A DNA stretch of 64,000 nt from Streptomyces inhibens (lineage in GTDB: Bacteria; Actinomycetota; Actinomycetes; Streptomycetales; Streptomycetaceae): positions 31,131-95,130 of the forward strand of contig NZ_QUAC01000137.1 in the NCBI RefSeq assembly GCF_003389455.1, given 5' to 3'. Positions 1-7,902 of the stretch are shown in pieces. Position numbers and translations under genes: made by a program. Below the pieces are notes generated by a model. That model made no database searches. It was not told where the DNA came from and worked only from the letters and a program-made list of their open reading frames with translations. Numbering within the stretch: the first letter of the stretch is position 1; each line of letters starts with the position of its first letter.

Positions 1-492
1 CCCGTGCACGACCGGCTGCTCGCCGACCTGGAGGCGCACCGGGAGCTGATCCTGCGCGAGGTGCGCGAGCGACGTCCGCTGCGGGAGATCTACCAGGACG
101 TCGACCGGCTGATGGTGCGGCAGGGGTACGCCAACCGCCACCGCGCCTACCCCTTCGGCGTCATCGCGCACAAGATCGACCGGGTCAAGGAGCGGCGCTG
201 GTCCCCCACCCTCTTCGGGTTCGGCACCCAGTCCCTCAAGGGCCTCGCCTCCGATGCGCTGCACGGCCATCGTGACGGCTGGTCCCCGCTGTGGAGCCCG
301 TACACCTTCTCCGACCACCCGCCGCAGCCGGGGCTGTGGGCGGTCGAACCCCACCTCGGGTTCCGGGGCACGGGCGCGAAGTTCGAGGAGATCCTGGTCG
401 TCACGGACTCCAAGGACCCGCAGGAGAGCGCTTTTTGGCTGGACGACGATCTGCCGCATGTGCGGCGCTGGCAGGAGGAGAAGGCCGCGTGA
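1..492 (+). CDS. M24-family metallopeptidase-like protein, C-terminal part (5' end outside window)
   Basis: The reading frame is open from the first base of the window, so this is the last 163 residues of a longer protein. The tail resembles the pita-bread fold of M24 (Xaa-Pro dipeptidase/methionine aminopeptidase) proteins: an AHKIDR segment near the middle, then PGLWAVEP and GAKFEEILVVT, where the two glutamates fall where M24 enzymes place metal ligands. The canonical GHGIG-type histidine segment is altered, so activity cannot be assumed. The stop codon overlaps the GTG of the next gene (GTGA), which suggests translational coupling and a shared operon with the hydrolase/dehydrogenase fusion. 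The family call is by resemblance; the N-terminal half is not visible. Confidence 0.65.
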   Translation, partial: PVHDRLLADLEAHRELILREVRERRPLREIYQDVDRLMVRQGYANRHRAYPFGVIAHKIDRVKERRWSPTLFGFGTQSLKGLASDALHGHRDGWSPLWSPYTFSDHPPQPGLWAVEPHLGFRGTGAKFEEILVVTDSKDPQESAFWLDDDLPHVRRWQEEKAA

Positions 493-2465
493 ACACGGGA
501 CGTGGACGGGGAAGCCGTAGTGGCGAGGGCGGTAGCGGTGGCGGTGGCCGGGGCGATGGCTGGGGCCGGGGCGATGGCCGTGGCGATAGCCGTGGGTCGG
601 GTGCGGTTCGGGGGCGGGGGCGGCAGCCCGGGTCCGGGGCCGGATCCGCGGCCGGTTCCGCGGCCGGGGCCGGGGCCGGGGCCGGATCCGCGGCCGGGAG
701 CGGTGCGGGGCTGGAGGGGGCTCGGGAACGCTGGGTGCGGACCGGTGGGATCGAACTGTGCGTCGCCGAGCTGGGGGATCCGGCGCAGCCCACGGTGATG
801 CTGGTGCACGGCTATCCGGACAGCAAGGAGGTGTGGTCCGAGGTCGCCCGCGGCCTGGCCGGCCGCTTCCATGTGGTGCTCTACGACGTGCGGGGCTGCG
901 GCCGGTCCACCGCCCCGCAGCCGCTGCGGGGCGGCTTCACCCTGGAGAAGCTGACGGACGACTTCCTGGCCGTCGCGGATGCCATCAGCCCTGATCGGCC
1001 GGTCCATCTGGTGGGCCATGACTGGGGCTCCGTACAGGCCTGGGAGTTCGCCACGGTGCCGCGTACGGAGGGCCGGATCGCCTCCTTCACCTCCATGTCG
1101 GGCCCGTCCCTGGACCACTTCGGCCACTGGATCAAGAAGCGGATGGCGCGCCCCACCCCCCAGCGCGCCGCCCAGCTCCTCAACCAGGGCGCCAAGTCCT
1201 GGTACGTCTACATGCTGCACACCCCCATGCTGCCCGAGCTGGCGTGGAAGGGCCCGCTCGGCAAGCGCTGGCCGCAGATCTTGCAACGGATGGAGAAGGT
1301 GCCGGGCGGCGACTATCCGACCGCTTCGCTGCCGACCGACGCGGCCCATGGCGCCTGGCTCTACCGCGACAATGTCCGCGCCCGGCTCCGCCGCCCGCGC
1401 GCCGACGCCTATGCGCACTGCCCGGTCCAGCTCATCACCCCCACCGGCGACGCCTTCCTCTCCCAGCGGCTCTACGACGACCTGGAGCAGTGGGCGCCCC
1501 AGCTGGTACGCCGCACCCTCCCGGCCAAGCACTGGGTGCCCCGCACCCGCCCCGACCAGCTCATCTCCTGGATCACCGAGTTCGTCGCCGCCAAGGAAGA
1601 GGGTGATCCGGCGAAGCAGGTCGTGGCGTCCGGCCCGCACGCCGATCGGTTCGGCGGACAGCTGGTACTGGTGACCGGCGCGGCCAGCGGCATCGGCCGG
1701 GCGACGGCGTTCGCCTTCGCGGAGGCCGGCGCGCGGATCATCGCCGTCGACCGCGACGCCGAGGGCGCGGCCCGGACCGCCGACATGTCCCGGCTGATCG
1801 GTGCACCACAGGCCTGGGCGGAGGTCGTCGATGTCTCGGACGAGGCGGCGATGGAGAAACTCGCCGACAAGGTCGACGCCGAGTACGGCACCGTCGACAT
1901 CCTGGTGAACAACGCCGGCATCGGCCTGTCCGGCTCCTTCCTGCAGACCAGCACCGAGGACTGGAAGAAGGTCCTGGACGTCAATCTGTGGGGCGTCATC
2001 CACGGCTGCCGGATCTTCGGCAAGCGGATGGCGGACCGCGGACAGGGCGGCCATATCGTCAACACCGCCTCGGCCGCCGCCTTCCAGCCGTCCAAGATGC
2101 TGCCCGCGTACAGCACCTCCAAGGCGGCCGTCCTGATGCTCAGCGAGTGTCTGCGCGCCGAGCTGGCCGGCCAGGGCATCGGTGTCTCGGCCATCTGCCC
2201 CGGGCTGGTCAACACCAACATCACCACCACCGCCCGCTTCACCGGCGTCTCCGCCGGCGAGGAGAAGCGCCGCCAGGCCAAGGCCGCGCGGATGTACGGG
2301 ATGCGCAACTACCCGCCGGAGAAGGTCGCCGACGCCATCCTGCGTGCGGTCGTCCGCAACCAGGCGGTGGTGCCTGTCACCCCCGAGGCGCGCGGTGCCC
2401 AGCTGATGTCCCGCTTCACCCCGCGAGCCCTGCGCGCCCTCGCCCGCATCGAGCCGCGGCTGTAG
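489..2465 (+). CDS. Alpha/beta hydrolase fused to short-chain dehydrogenase (EphD-like)
   Basis: A 658-residue two-enzyme fusion. Residues 1-80 are a Gly/Ala/Arg/Ser-rich low-complexity head. Residues about 85-385 are an epoxide-hydrolase-type alpha/beta hydrolase with an HGYP oxyanion motif (107-110) and GHDWGS, whose Asp178 would be the nucleophile. Residues about 390-650 are a classical SDR with TGAASGIG, NNAG and YSTSK (Tyr/Lys about 541/545). The same order occurs in mycobacterial EphD, which acts in mycolic acid metabolism; Streptomyces makes no mycolic acids, so the substrate is unknown. The GTG at 489 overlaps the upstream stop. A GTG at 735 would skip the low-complexity head and is a credible alternative start. 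It lies in a run of co-oriented genes with the broken hydrolase and a MerR gene. Confidence 0.9.
   Translation: MNTGRGRGSRSGEGGSGGGGRGDGWGRGDGRGDSRGSGAVRGRGRQPGSGAGSAAGSAAGAGAGAGSAAGSGAGLEGARERWVRTGGIELCVAELGDPAQPTVMLVHGYPDSKEVWSEVARGLAGRFHVVLYDVRGCGRSTAPQPLRGGFTLEKLTDDFLAVADAISPDRPVHLVGHDWGSVQAWEFATVPRTEGRIASFTSMSGPSLDHFGHWIKKRMARPTPQRAAQLLNQGAKSWYVYMLHTPMLPELAWKGPLGKRWPQILQRMEKVPGGDYPTASLPTDAAHGAWLYRDNVRARLRRPRADAYAHCPVQLITPTGDAFLSQRLYDDLEQWAPQLVRRTLPAKHWVPRTRPDQLISWITEFVAAKEEGDPAKQVVASGPHADRFGGQLVLVTGAASGIGRATAFAFAEAGARIIAVDRDAEGAARTADMSRLIGAPQAWAEVVDVSDEAAMEKLADKVDAEYGTVDILVNNAGIGLSGSFLQTSTEDWKKVLDVNLWGVIHGCRIFGKRMADRGQGGHIVNTASAAAFQPSKMLPAYSTSKAAVLMLSECLRAELAGQGIGVSAICPGLVNTNITTTARFTGVSAGEEKRRQAKAARMYGMRNYPPEKVADAILRAVVRNQAVVPVTPEARGAQLMSRFTPRALRALARIEPRL
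600..715 (+). repeat. GC-rich low-complexity repeat (GGCCGGxxCCGCGGCCGG type)
   Basis: Short GC-only blocks (gccggatccgcggccgg and shortened versions) recur over this stretch. If read from the GTG at 489 they encode Gly-Ser-Ala-Ala-Gly tracts between the translational-coupling start and the hydrolase domain. The repeat is prone to hairpins and slippage and may be a linker or an untranslated leader. Confidence 0.6.
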
Positions 2466-2589
2466 CACCGGGACGTCGCACCCATGCCCGCCGCCGTACG
2501 GCGTGCCCCGGGCCGGCCGGAGAGCGTCCGGCCGCCCCGGGACGCGTCCCCGCCGAGAACCGGAGCACTGCGCACCTCAGGAGCCGCGC

Positions 2590-3239
2590 ATGGGTAGGTC
2601 ACCGTCACACCTCCCGGCCCACCACCCGATCACACCCCGCCGGGTCTCGTTCGACTGGCGTGAGACGCCGCTGCCCTGGATACCGGACGAACCCACCGCC
2701 ACCCACATCATCAATGTGCTGCATCTGCTGCTGCCGGCGGGCGAGCGATGGTTCGTCAAGGTCTTCAAGGAGGCTGGGTGCTGCACGCCGGGGGCCTCGA
2801 CCGCGCCGAGCCCGATCCGGTCATGCTCGATCTGCTGCGCTGGCACGGCGCGGAAGAGGTCGAGCACCGCGCGGTCGCCTTCGACATGTACCAGCACGCC
2901 GGCGGCGAGGACCCCGCCCGCCATGTCCGGCGCATCCTGGGCATGGCCGTGACGGCCCCCGTCCTGCTCTACCTCTGGGCCTGGGGAACGGCCTATCTCC
3001 TCCGGCACGACCCGCAGCTCGCCGCCCGCTCCCGCTATGCGCTGCGCGAGCACAACCGCGCGGTCCGCAAGGGACTGCTGCCGACCTGGCGTGAGCTGGG
3101 AGCGGCGATACCGCGGTATCTGCGGCGGTCGTACCATCCCTCGCAGGAAGGGTCGCTGCGCACGGCCGTCGCCCATCTGGCGTCCTCCCCGGCCGCGCGG
3201 GCCGCGGCGGGCGCGGTGGGCCGCGCGGCAATCTCGTAG
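2590..3239 (+). pseudogene. Metal-dependent hydrolase (PF10118 type), internally deleted and frameshifted
   Basis: Two pieces of one protein lie in different frames. From the ATG at 2590, frame 1 reads a normal N-terminus (VSFDWRETPLPWIP, then LLLPAGERWFVKVFKEA, to about 2770). The continuation WVLHAGGLDRAEPDPVM and the helical C-terminus, including AEEVEHRAVAFDMYQH, is in frame 3 and ends at the TAG at 3237. Family members as I remember them have roughly 90 more residues between these parts, including the first metal-binding GQE/H motif. A deletion of the middle with a change of frame explains this better than a simple sequencing error. The ferritin-like active site would be incomplete, so the gene is probably dead. 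It sits in an otherwise intact operon. Confidence 0.8.
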
Positions 3240-3268
3240 CGCGCGGCCAACTCGTGAGGAGCACCGCA

Positions 3269-4450
3269 GTGACCGAGCAGCCGCCGACGGCCGAATACCG
3301 CATCGAGGACCTGGCCCACATCAGCGGCGCCACGGTCCGCACCATCCGCGCCTACCAGGACCGCGGTTTGCTCCCCCGCCCGGAACGCCGCGGCCGGGCC
3401 AATGTCTACGGCGACGCCCATCTGGCGCGGCTGCGCCAGATCGCCGATCTGCTCGACCGCGGCTACACCCTCGCCAGCATCAAGGAACTCCTCGAGGCCT
3501 GGGACGCCGGTCTCGACCTCGGCGGAGTCCTTGGCCTGGTCGCCGAGATCGACGGGCCCTGGACGGACGAGGAGGCGTCCCGCATCAGCCGCGCGGACCT
3601 GGACGCCGCCTTCGGGGGCACCTCCCACGACGCGGCCGTGGCCGAGGCCGTCGACCTGGGCGTCCTGGAACGTGTCCCCGGCCGGGACGACGAGTTCCTC
3701 GTCCCCAGCCCGCAGGAGCTCGCCGTCGCCGCCGAACTGCACTCCGCCGGCGTCCCGCTCCTGGCGATCTCCGGTCATCTGCGGGAGGTGCGCAGCCAGG
3801 TCGAACACATCGCCTCCCGCTTCCTGGACTTCACCACCGAGCATGTCTTCCAGCCGTTCCTGGACCACCCGCCCACCGACGCCGAGGCCGCGGAGGCCGC
3901 AGCCCTCGTCCGCCGGCTGCGCCCCCTGGCCCAGCAGACCATCGACGCCGAACTCGCCCGCGCCATGCGCACCCTGGCCACCCGCTACCTCCGCCACCAC
4001 CTGAGCGAGGCACTCCCGGGGGAGGCACGGGAGGCCGACGGGGCCGGCGGCGGAACCCTGTCGGCGGGCGAGGCCGAGCCCATGGCCGGTGGCCCCAGGG
4101 ACGTTCCTCGGCCACGGTCAGCCCCCGGGCCGGTCGCGGACCCCCGTACCGCGACCGACTCGGCGACAGACTCCGCGGCGGTCTCAGAGACAGCCCCGCA
4201 GGCGGCCTCGGCGAGCGTCCCGCAGGCAGCCTCGGAGGCTGTGGTGCTCCCCTCCGACGCAGCCTCGGAGGCTGTGATGCTCCCCTCCGACGCCGTGGAG
4301 GCCGTGCGCGCCCTGGTAGGCGCGGAGAACACGGCCGCCTTTATCGCCGCCGCCGCACACCGGGAGGTGGCGGCCCGCACCATGGACGCCCTGGCCGCGG
4401 GCGGGCACGGAGCCCCCGGGGCCCACGGATCCGATGCCCCGGAGCGCTAA
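3269..4450 (+). CDS. MerR-family transcriptional regulator with long C-terminal extension
   Basis: A 393-residue protein with an N-terminal MerR winged helix-turn-helix (ISGATVRTIRAYQDRGLLP, residues about 14-34) and the usual wing (RGRANVYGDAHLARL). MerR activators bind between badly spaced -35 and -10 elements. The middle has two helical stretches; residues from about 245 are low-complexity Ala/Ser/Thr/Pro containing an 11-residue tandem duplication. No metal-binding cysteine pattern is seen, so the effector is more likely organic. The GTG at 3269 is chosen because GAGGAG sits 7 bases before it; an in-frame GTG at 3254 overlaps that site. It follows the broken hydrolase by 29 bases and probably regulates this operon. 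Confidence 0.88.
   Translation: MTEQPPTAEYRIEDLAHISGATVRTIRAYQDRGLLPRPERRGRANVYGDAHLARLRQIADLLDRGYTLASIKELLEAWDAGLDLGGVLGLVAEIDGPWTDEEASRISRADLDAAFGGTSHDAAVAEAVDLGVLERVPGRDDEFLVPSPQELAVAAELHSAGVPLLAISGHLREVRSQVEHIASRFLDFTTEHVFQPFLDHPPTDAEAAEAAALVRRLRPLAQQTIDAELARAMRTLATRYLRHHLSEALPGEAREADGAGGGTLSAGEAEPMAGGPRDVPRPRSAPGPVADPRTATDSATDSAAVSETAPQAASASVPQAASEAVVLPSDAASEAVMLPSDAVEAVRALVGAENTAAFIAAAAHREVAARTMDALAAGGHGAPGAHGSDAPER
4226..4291 (+). repeat. 33-bp tandem duplication in the MerR gene
   Basis: Units 4226-4258 and 4259-4291 differ by one base. Being a multiple of three, the duplication keeps the frame and repeats an 11-residue AASEAVVLPSD-type segment in the C-terminal extension. Confidence 0.9.
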
Positions 4451-4617
4451 CGCGCCGTCGTCCCCGGTCGTATCCACGCGCCGACTCTCGCCACTTCTCA
4501 GCTGTCTTCCCTCTGCAATTGTCAAAGATCAGGCGGTGCACGGTCCCCCCGCGCCCTCACGGCTTCCTCTGCCTCCTCGGCCCCTTAGGCCTTGCGCCTC
4601 CATGCCCTCCAGGTGCA

Positions 4618-5967
4618 TCAACTCGACGGATCCGGCAGCCAGTTGCCGTGAAAGCCGTACGGCACACGCTGCGGGAGATGGACCGTGGCTACCGGGTCGG
4701 CGGATATGTCCTCCGCGTCGAGTACGACCAGATCGCTGGTGTCGGTGGTCGCGTCATAGACGTAGGTGATCAGCCAGCCGGGCCCTCCCGGACGGTCGTC
4801 CGCCGGGGCGAAGACCGCCTCGCCCGGAGTGCGCCCCGGACCGAAGTCATGCCGGACGACCGCGCCGGTCTGCAGGTCGTAGCGGAGCAGGGCGCCGGGT
4901 ATCGGCCCGGTACCCGGCAGCTCGCCAGTCATCGCGTGGCCGAAGCGGGCCGGTTGCCCGGCGAGGCGGTCGTCCACCCGGGGGAACTCGCAGAACTGGT
5001 CGTCGAGTTGCTCCTCGGCGACCGTGCCGGAGGCGAGATCGATCGTCCAGCGCCAGAGGTGGGACGGGCTCATTCCGCCGTAGTCGGCGTAGCGGGATAC
5101 ATAGAGAACGATCCGCTGGTCGCCGTCGTCGTGGGCGTTGAGGGAGTGGAAGACATAGCAGGGGTCGATGGAGAACCAGCGGACCTCGCCGTGGGGATCG
5201 TCGCGGCGCAGCACGCCCAGTCGGGCGCCGTACTCCGGAGCCCAGCTGTACGGCATACCGCGGCGGCTGCGGTCGAAGACGACCGGGAGATCCATGAAGA
5301 TGACATGGCCGGCGGTCAGATGGAAGTCATGCATCATCGTGTGCCCCGGGACATCGATGGGGCGACTGATCACCAACTCCCCTGCGGCGTCGGCCCGGTG
5401 ATAGGTGAGGTAGGGCGGGGTGGGCCCGCCGTAGCCGAAGAAGTGCAGCTCACCGGTCGTGGGGCACGTTTTGGGGTGGGCGGTCATGGCGGTGGTGAGC
5501 CGGCCGCCGAAGTCATGGGCGCCGATGGTCTCCAGCTCATGGCCGGGGCGGCAGTCCACTTCATAGGGGAACGACGTCTCGACCAGTGCGAGGGTGCGGC
5601 CGGCATGCCGGACGATGTGGGTGTTGGCCACGCCCGCCGCCAGATTGCGGCGGCCCTGTGCGTCCACGGGGCGCACGCCGTCGGTGAAGGTGGAGGTGCG
5701 GACCCAGCGGTTGCGGTAGGAGACGGCTCGGCCGCCCTCCAGACGCAGGCCGTGGACCATTCCGTCGCCGAAGAACCAGTGCGGTGAGTCGGCGTCCCGC
5801 GGATTCGGGCCGTTGCGCAGGAACCAGCCGCTGAGCTCGGGCGGGATGACGCCCGTGACCGGGAGGTCGTAGGCGGTCAGCTCCTCCGTGACCGGTGCGA
5901 AGTTGCCGGCCATGTGCGGTGCGGGGGCGGTGGATTCGGATGCGGTGGTCGGGGGTGTGGTGGTCAT
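4618..5967 (-). CDS. Carotenoid cleavage dioxygenase (RPE65/CCD family)
   Basis: A 449-residue member of the iron(II)-dependent carotenoid oxygenase family, a seven-bladed beta-propeller enzyme that cuts carotenoid or stilbene double bonds with O2. Family features include the start PPELSGWFLRNGPNP, HWFFGDGMVHG near residue 65, a TAHPKTCP stretch, TMMHDFHLT (an iron-ligand histidine segment) and FHGNWLP at the C-terminus, where the last ligand is expected. The length is typical. Its ATG overlaps the stop of the upstream membrane-protein gene by four bases (ATGA) with GAGGAGG ahead, so the two are co-translated. The operon faces padR across two palindromes and is the likely PadR target. The substrate cannot be read from sequence; no carotenoid synthesis gene is in the window. 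Confidence 0.9.
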   Translation of the reverse strand: MTTTPPTTASESTAPAPHMAGNFAPVTEELTAYDLPVTGVIPPELSGWFLRNGPNPRDADSPHWFFGDGMVHGLRLEGGRAVSYRNRWVRTSTFTDGVRPVDAQGRRNLAAGVANTHIVRHAGRTLALVETSFPYEVDCRPGHELETIGAHDFGGRLTTAMTAHPKTCPTTGELHFFGYGGPTPPYLTYHRADAAGELVISRPIDVPGHTMMHDFHLTAGHVIFMDLPVVFDRSRRGMPYSWAPEYGARLGVLRRDDPHGEVRWFSIDPCYVFHSLNAHDDGDQRIVLYVSRYADYGGMSPSHLWRWTIDLASGTVAEEQLDDQFCEFPRVDDRLAGQPARFGHAMTGELPGTGPIPGALLRYDLQTGAVVRHDFGPGRTPGEAVFAPADDRPGGPGWLITYVYDATTDTSDLVVLDAEDISADPVATVHLPQRVPYGFHGNWLPDPSS

Positions 5968-6554
5968 GAGGCCAGGCCTCCTCGGGCGTCGGCCCGCACG
6001 CCGGACTCCTGCTGGAAGCGGGCACGGGCTCGCTCCGGATAGGCGGCGGTGAAGCGGATGGGAAGAACGAATCCGGCGATCTGGATGACGATCGAGAAGA
6101 CCACGTTCAACTCATAGGCGGAGACGACTGCCTGAGCGATCGCGGTGAGGGTGAAGGACAGCGCCCACGCGGCCGTGAGCACGACGTTGATGCGGCGGAA
6201 CAGAGGGGTGTGCCAGACCTCCGGCGGAGCCATCCGGCGCGCGATCGCCATCGTGAACGGCCGCTGCACGACGATCGACACCCAGGCGATGAGCGCCAGC
6301 CAGCCCATCGAGAGGGTGCTGCTGTAGAGCTTGATGCCGCTGTCGGGGCGGGCGAAGGCCAGCACGCTGAGGGCCGCGAAGAACACGATCGTGCCGTACT
6401 CCAGCAGGCGGTAGTCCAGTGAAAGGCCCGCGGCGCGGTCGGCGATGAGCAGCGCGACGGATATCGCCAGACCGGCGAGCGCACCCCACTGCCATCCGGC
6501 CGAGGACACCCCCGCGAAGACCAGCCACGGAATGAAGCCCCGCAGATAGTTCAT
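5964..6554 (-). CDS. Multi-pass membrane protein, function unknown
   Basis: A 196-residue hydrophobic protein with about five or six predicted membrane helices and a basic C-terminal tail. It vaguely recalls the septation protein A (IspZ-like) and DUF3159 groups, but I do not recognise it firmly. The ATG at 6554 is chosen because AGAGGGGG precedes it at good spacing; the frame is open further upstream but runs into the PadR palindromes. It is the first gene of the operon with the carotenoid oxygenase, which argues for a role in carotenoid or apocarotenoid handling at the membrane (inference). Confidence 0.7.
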   Translation of the reverse strand: MNYLRGFIPWLVFAGVSSAGWQWGALAGLAISVALLIADRAAGLSLDYRLLEYGTIVFFAALSVLAFARPDSGIKLYSSTLSMGWLALIAWVSIVVQRPFTMAIARRMAPPEVWHTPLFRRINVVLTAAWALSFTLTAIAQAVVSAYELNVVFSIVIQIAGFVLPIRFTAAYPERARARFQQESGVRADARGGLAS

Positions 6555-6617
6555 GTTTCCCCCTCTTGGCACGCAGCCATACGACCGGAGCCTCGAAGCG
6601 CCCCGCCCACATTCCAA

Positions 6618-6660
6618 CTTCGACATGTCGAAGATAGAAGCTCCATCTTTGACATGTCAA
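6618..6660. promoter_or_regulatory. Double palindromic operator and divergent promoter of padR
   Basis: CTTCGACATGTCGAAG (6618-6633) is a perfect 16-bp palindrome and TTGACATGTCAA (6649-6660) a perfect 12-bp one. Both share the core GACATGTC, with centres 29 bp apart, about three helical turns. ACATGT cores are typical of PadR-family sites. The second palindrome contains TTGACA on both strands. Rightward it pairs with TAAAGT at 6671-6676 (16-bp spacing), just before the padR ATG. Leftward it pairs with TATCTT at 6636-6631 (18 bp). A bound repressor would block both promoters. Confidence 0.75.
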
Positions 6661-6683
6661 GAGTGGAAGGTAAAGTGCAGACC

Positions 6684-7268
6684 ATGAGCCTGAGACATGC
6701 CGTGCTGGGCCTGTTGGCCGAATCCCCGGCGAGCGGCTACGACTTGATGAAGCTGTTCAACGCCACGCTCTCGAACGTCTGGCCGGCGACGCAGAGTCAG
6801 GTGTACGGCGAGCTCACCAAACTCACGACCGCGGGCCTGGTCGAGGTCGCCGCCCACGGCCCCCGCGGCCGCAAGGAGTACGCGATCACCGAGGACGGCC
6901 TGGCGGAGCTCCGCCGCTGGCTCACCGAGGTCGAACCCAGCGGCCCCCAGCGCCATGACGGCCTCCTGCGCGTCTTCTTCCTCGGCATCGTCACGCCGCT
7001 CGAAGCGCAGACGTTCCTGCTGCATCAGGCCGAGCGCGCCGCCCGCGCCCGCGCCGCGTACAAGCACATCGAAGAGACAGCTCACTGGGACGAGGAAATG
7101 ATTTCGGTCTACGGGCGGATCGCGCTGGAGTACGGCCTGCGGATGTCGGCGACCCAGGAGGAATGGGCCCGCTGGGCGGCCGACGAGGTGACCAGCGCAA
7201 AGGCGAGAAAGGCGAGCGAGCTCGCGACAGCGCAGCACGAGGAAGGCCGGCAGCACGAAGGGGAGTGA
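6684..7268 (+). CDS. PadR-family transcriptional regulator
   Basis: A 194-residue PadR regulator: an N-terminal winged helix (LRHAVLGLLAESPASGYDLMK, QSQVYGELTKLTTAGLV, then an RKEYAIT wing) and a C-terminal helical dimerisation region (PadR-C). PadR proteins are usually repressors released by small aromatic or lipophilic molecules. The ATG at 6684 lies 7 bases after a TAAAGT -10 element and has no well-placed ribosome site, so the message may be leaderless; the in-frame ATG at 6654 lies inside the palindrome and is unlikely. It probably represses itself and the divergent membrane protein/carotenoid oxygenase operon. Confidence 0.88.
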   Translation: MSLRHAVLGLLAESPASGYDLMKLFNATLSNVWPATQSQVYGELTKLTTAGLVEVAAHGPRGRKEYAITEDGLAELRRWLTEVEPSGPQRHDGLLRVFFLGIVTPLEAQTFLLHQAERAARARAAYKHIEETAHWDEEMISVYGRIALEYGLRMSATQEEWARWAADEVTSAKARKASELATAQHEEGRQHEGE

Positions 7269-7328
7269 CCCCGTGCCCCGGGAAGGAATTCAGGTGCCGC
7301 CGGCCCCCTGGCGCGGCACTCTGGAGAC

Positions 7329-7871
7329 ATGAACGACCAGCGCTCCGTGCGCATCTCGAAGTATCTGGCGAAGCATTTGCGCCATGAACCGGAGCGGATC
7401 GGCATCACCCTCGACGCCCAGGGCTGGGTGTCCGTCGAGGAGCTCATAGCGGCGGCCGCGCACCATGGATTCCGTTTCTCCCGGGTGGAGTTGGAGGCGG
7501 TGGTCGCCGGCAACGACAAGCAGCGTTACGCCATCGAGGGCGACCGGATCCGCGCCAACCAGGGCCATTCCGTGCGCGTCGACCTCGATCTGCCGCCGGC
7601 CGTACCGCCCGCGTATCTCTTCCACGGCACGGTCGCCCGCAGCGTGGCCGCCATCCGGGACGAGGGGCTGCGGCCGATGTCGCGGCATGCCGTCCATCTC
7701 TCGCCCGACCGCGAGACCGCGACCCGGGTGGGTGCGCGGCGCGGCAAGCCCGTGGTCCTGACCGTCGATGCGGCCGCGATGCACCGGGCCGGGCATGTCT
7801 TCCGGGTCAGCGCCAACGGGGTCTGGCTCACCAACCGCGTACCGGCCCGGTTCCTCCGCTTTCCGGGCTGA
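7329..7871 (+). CDS. kptA: RNA 2'-phosphotransferase, Tpt1/KptA family
   Basis: A 180-residue Tpt1/KptA enzyme that moves an internal RNA 2'-phosphate to NAD+, giving ADP-ribose 1''-2'' cyclic phosphate. The N-terminal winged-helix lobe begins RISKYLAKHLRHEPE; Arg18 and His19 are at the catalytic positions I recall for the family. The C-terminal ART-like lobe has LFHGT and AVHLSPD. The length is typical. Bacteria lack the tRNA splicing pathway that makes the substrate in yeast, so the role is uncertain; RNA repair or ADP-ribosyl transfer has been proposed. It lies 60 bases after padR and converges with pspAB. Confidence 0.92.
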   Translation: MNDQRSVRISKYLAKHLRHEPERIGITLDAQGWVSVEELIAAAAHHGFRFSRVELEAVVAGNDKQRYAIEGDRIRANQGHSVRVDLDLPPAVPPAYLFHGTVARSVAAIRDEGLRPMSRHAVHLSPDRETATRVGARRGKPVVLTVDAAAMHRAGHVFRVSANGVWLTNRVPARFLRFPG

Positions 7872-7902
7872 GCCACCACCCCGTAGCCCCCTTGCCACCG
7901 GC

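Noticed and set aside
147-2468. 773-codon minus-strand frame opposite the EphD-like gene
   Set aside because: Antisense shadow with no family resemblance.
3037-5787. 916-codon open frame on the plus strand over MerR and carotenoid oxygenase genes
   Set aside because: Overlaps two recognised genes in other frames and has Arg/Pro-rich translation without motifs.
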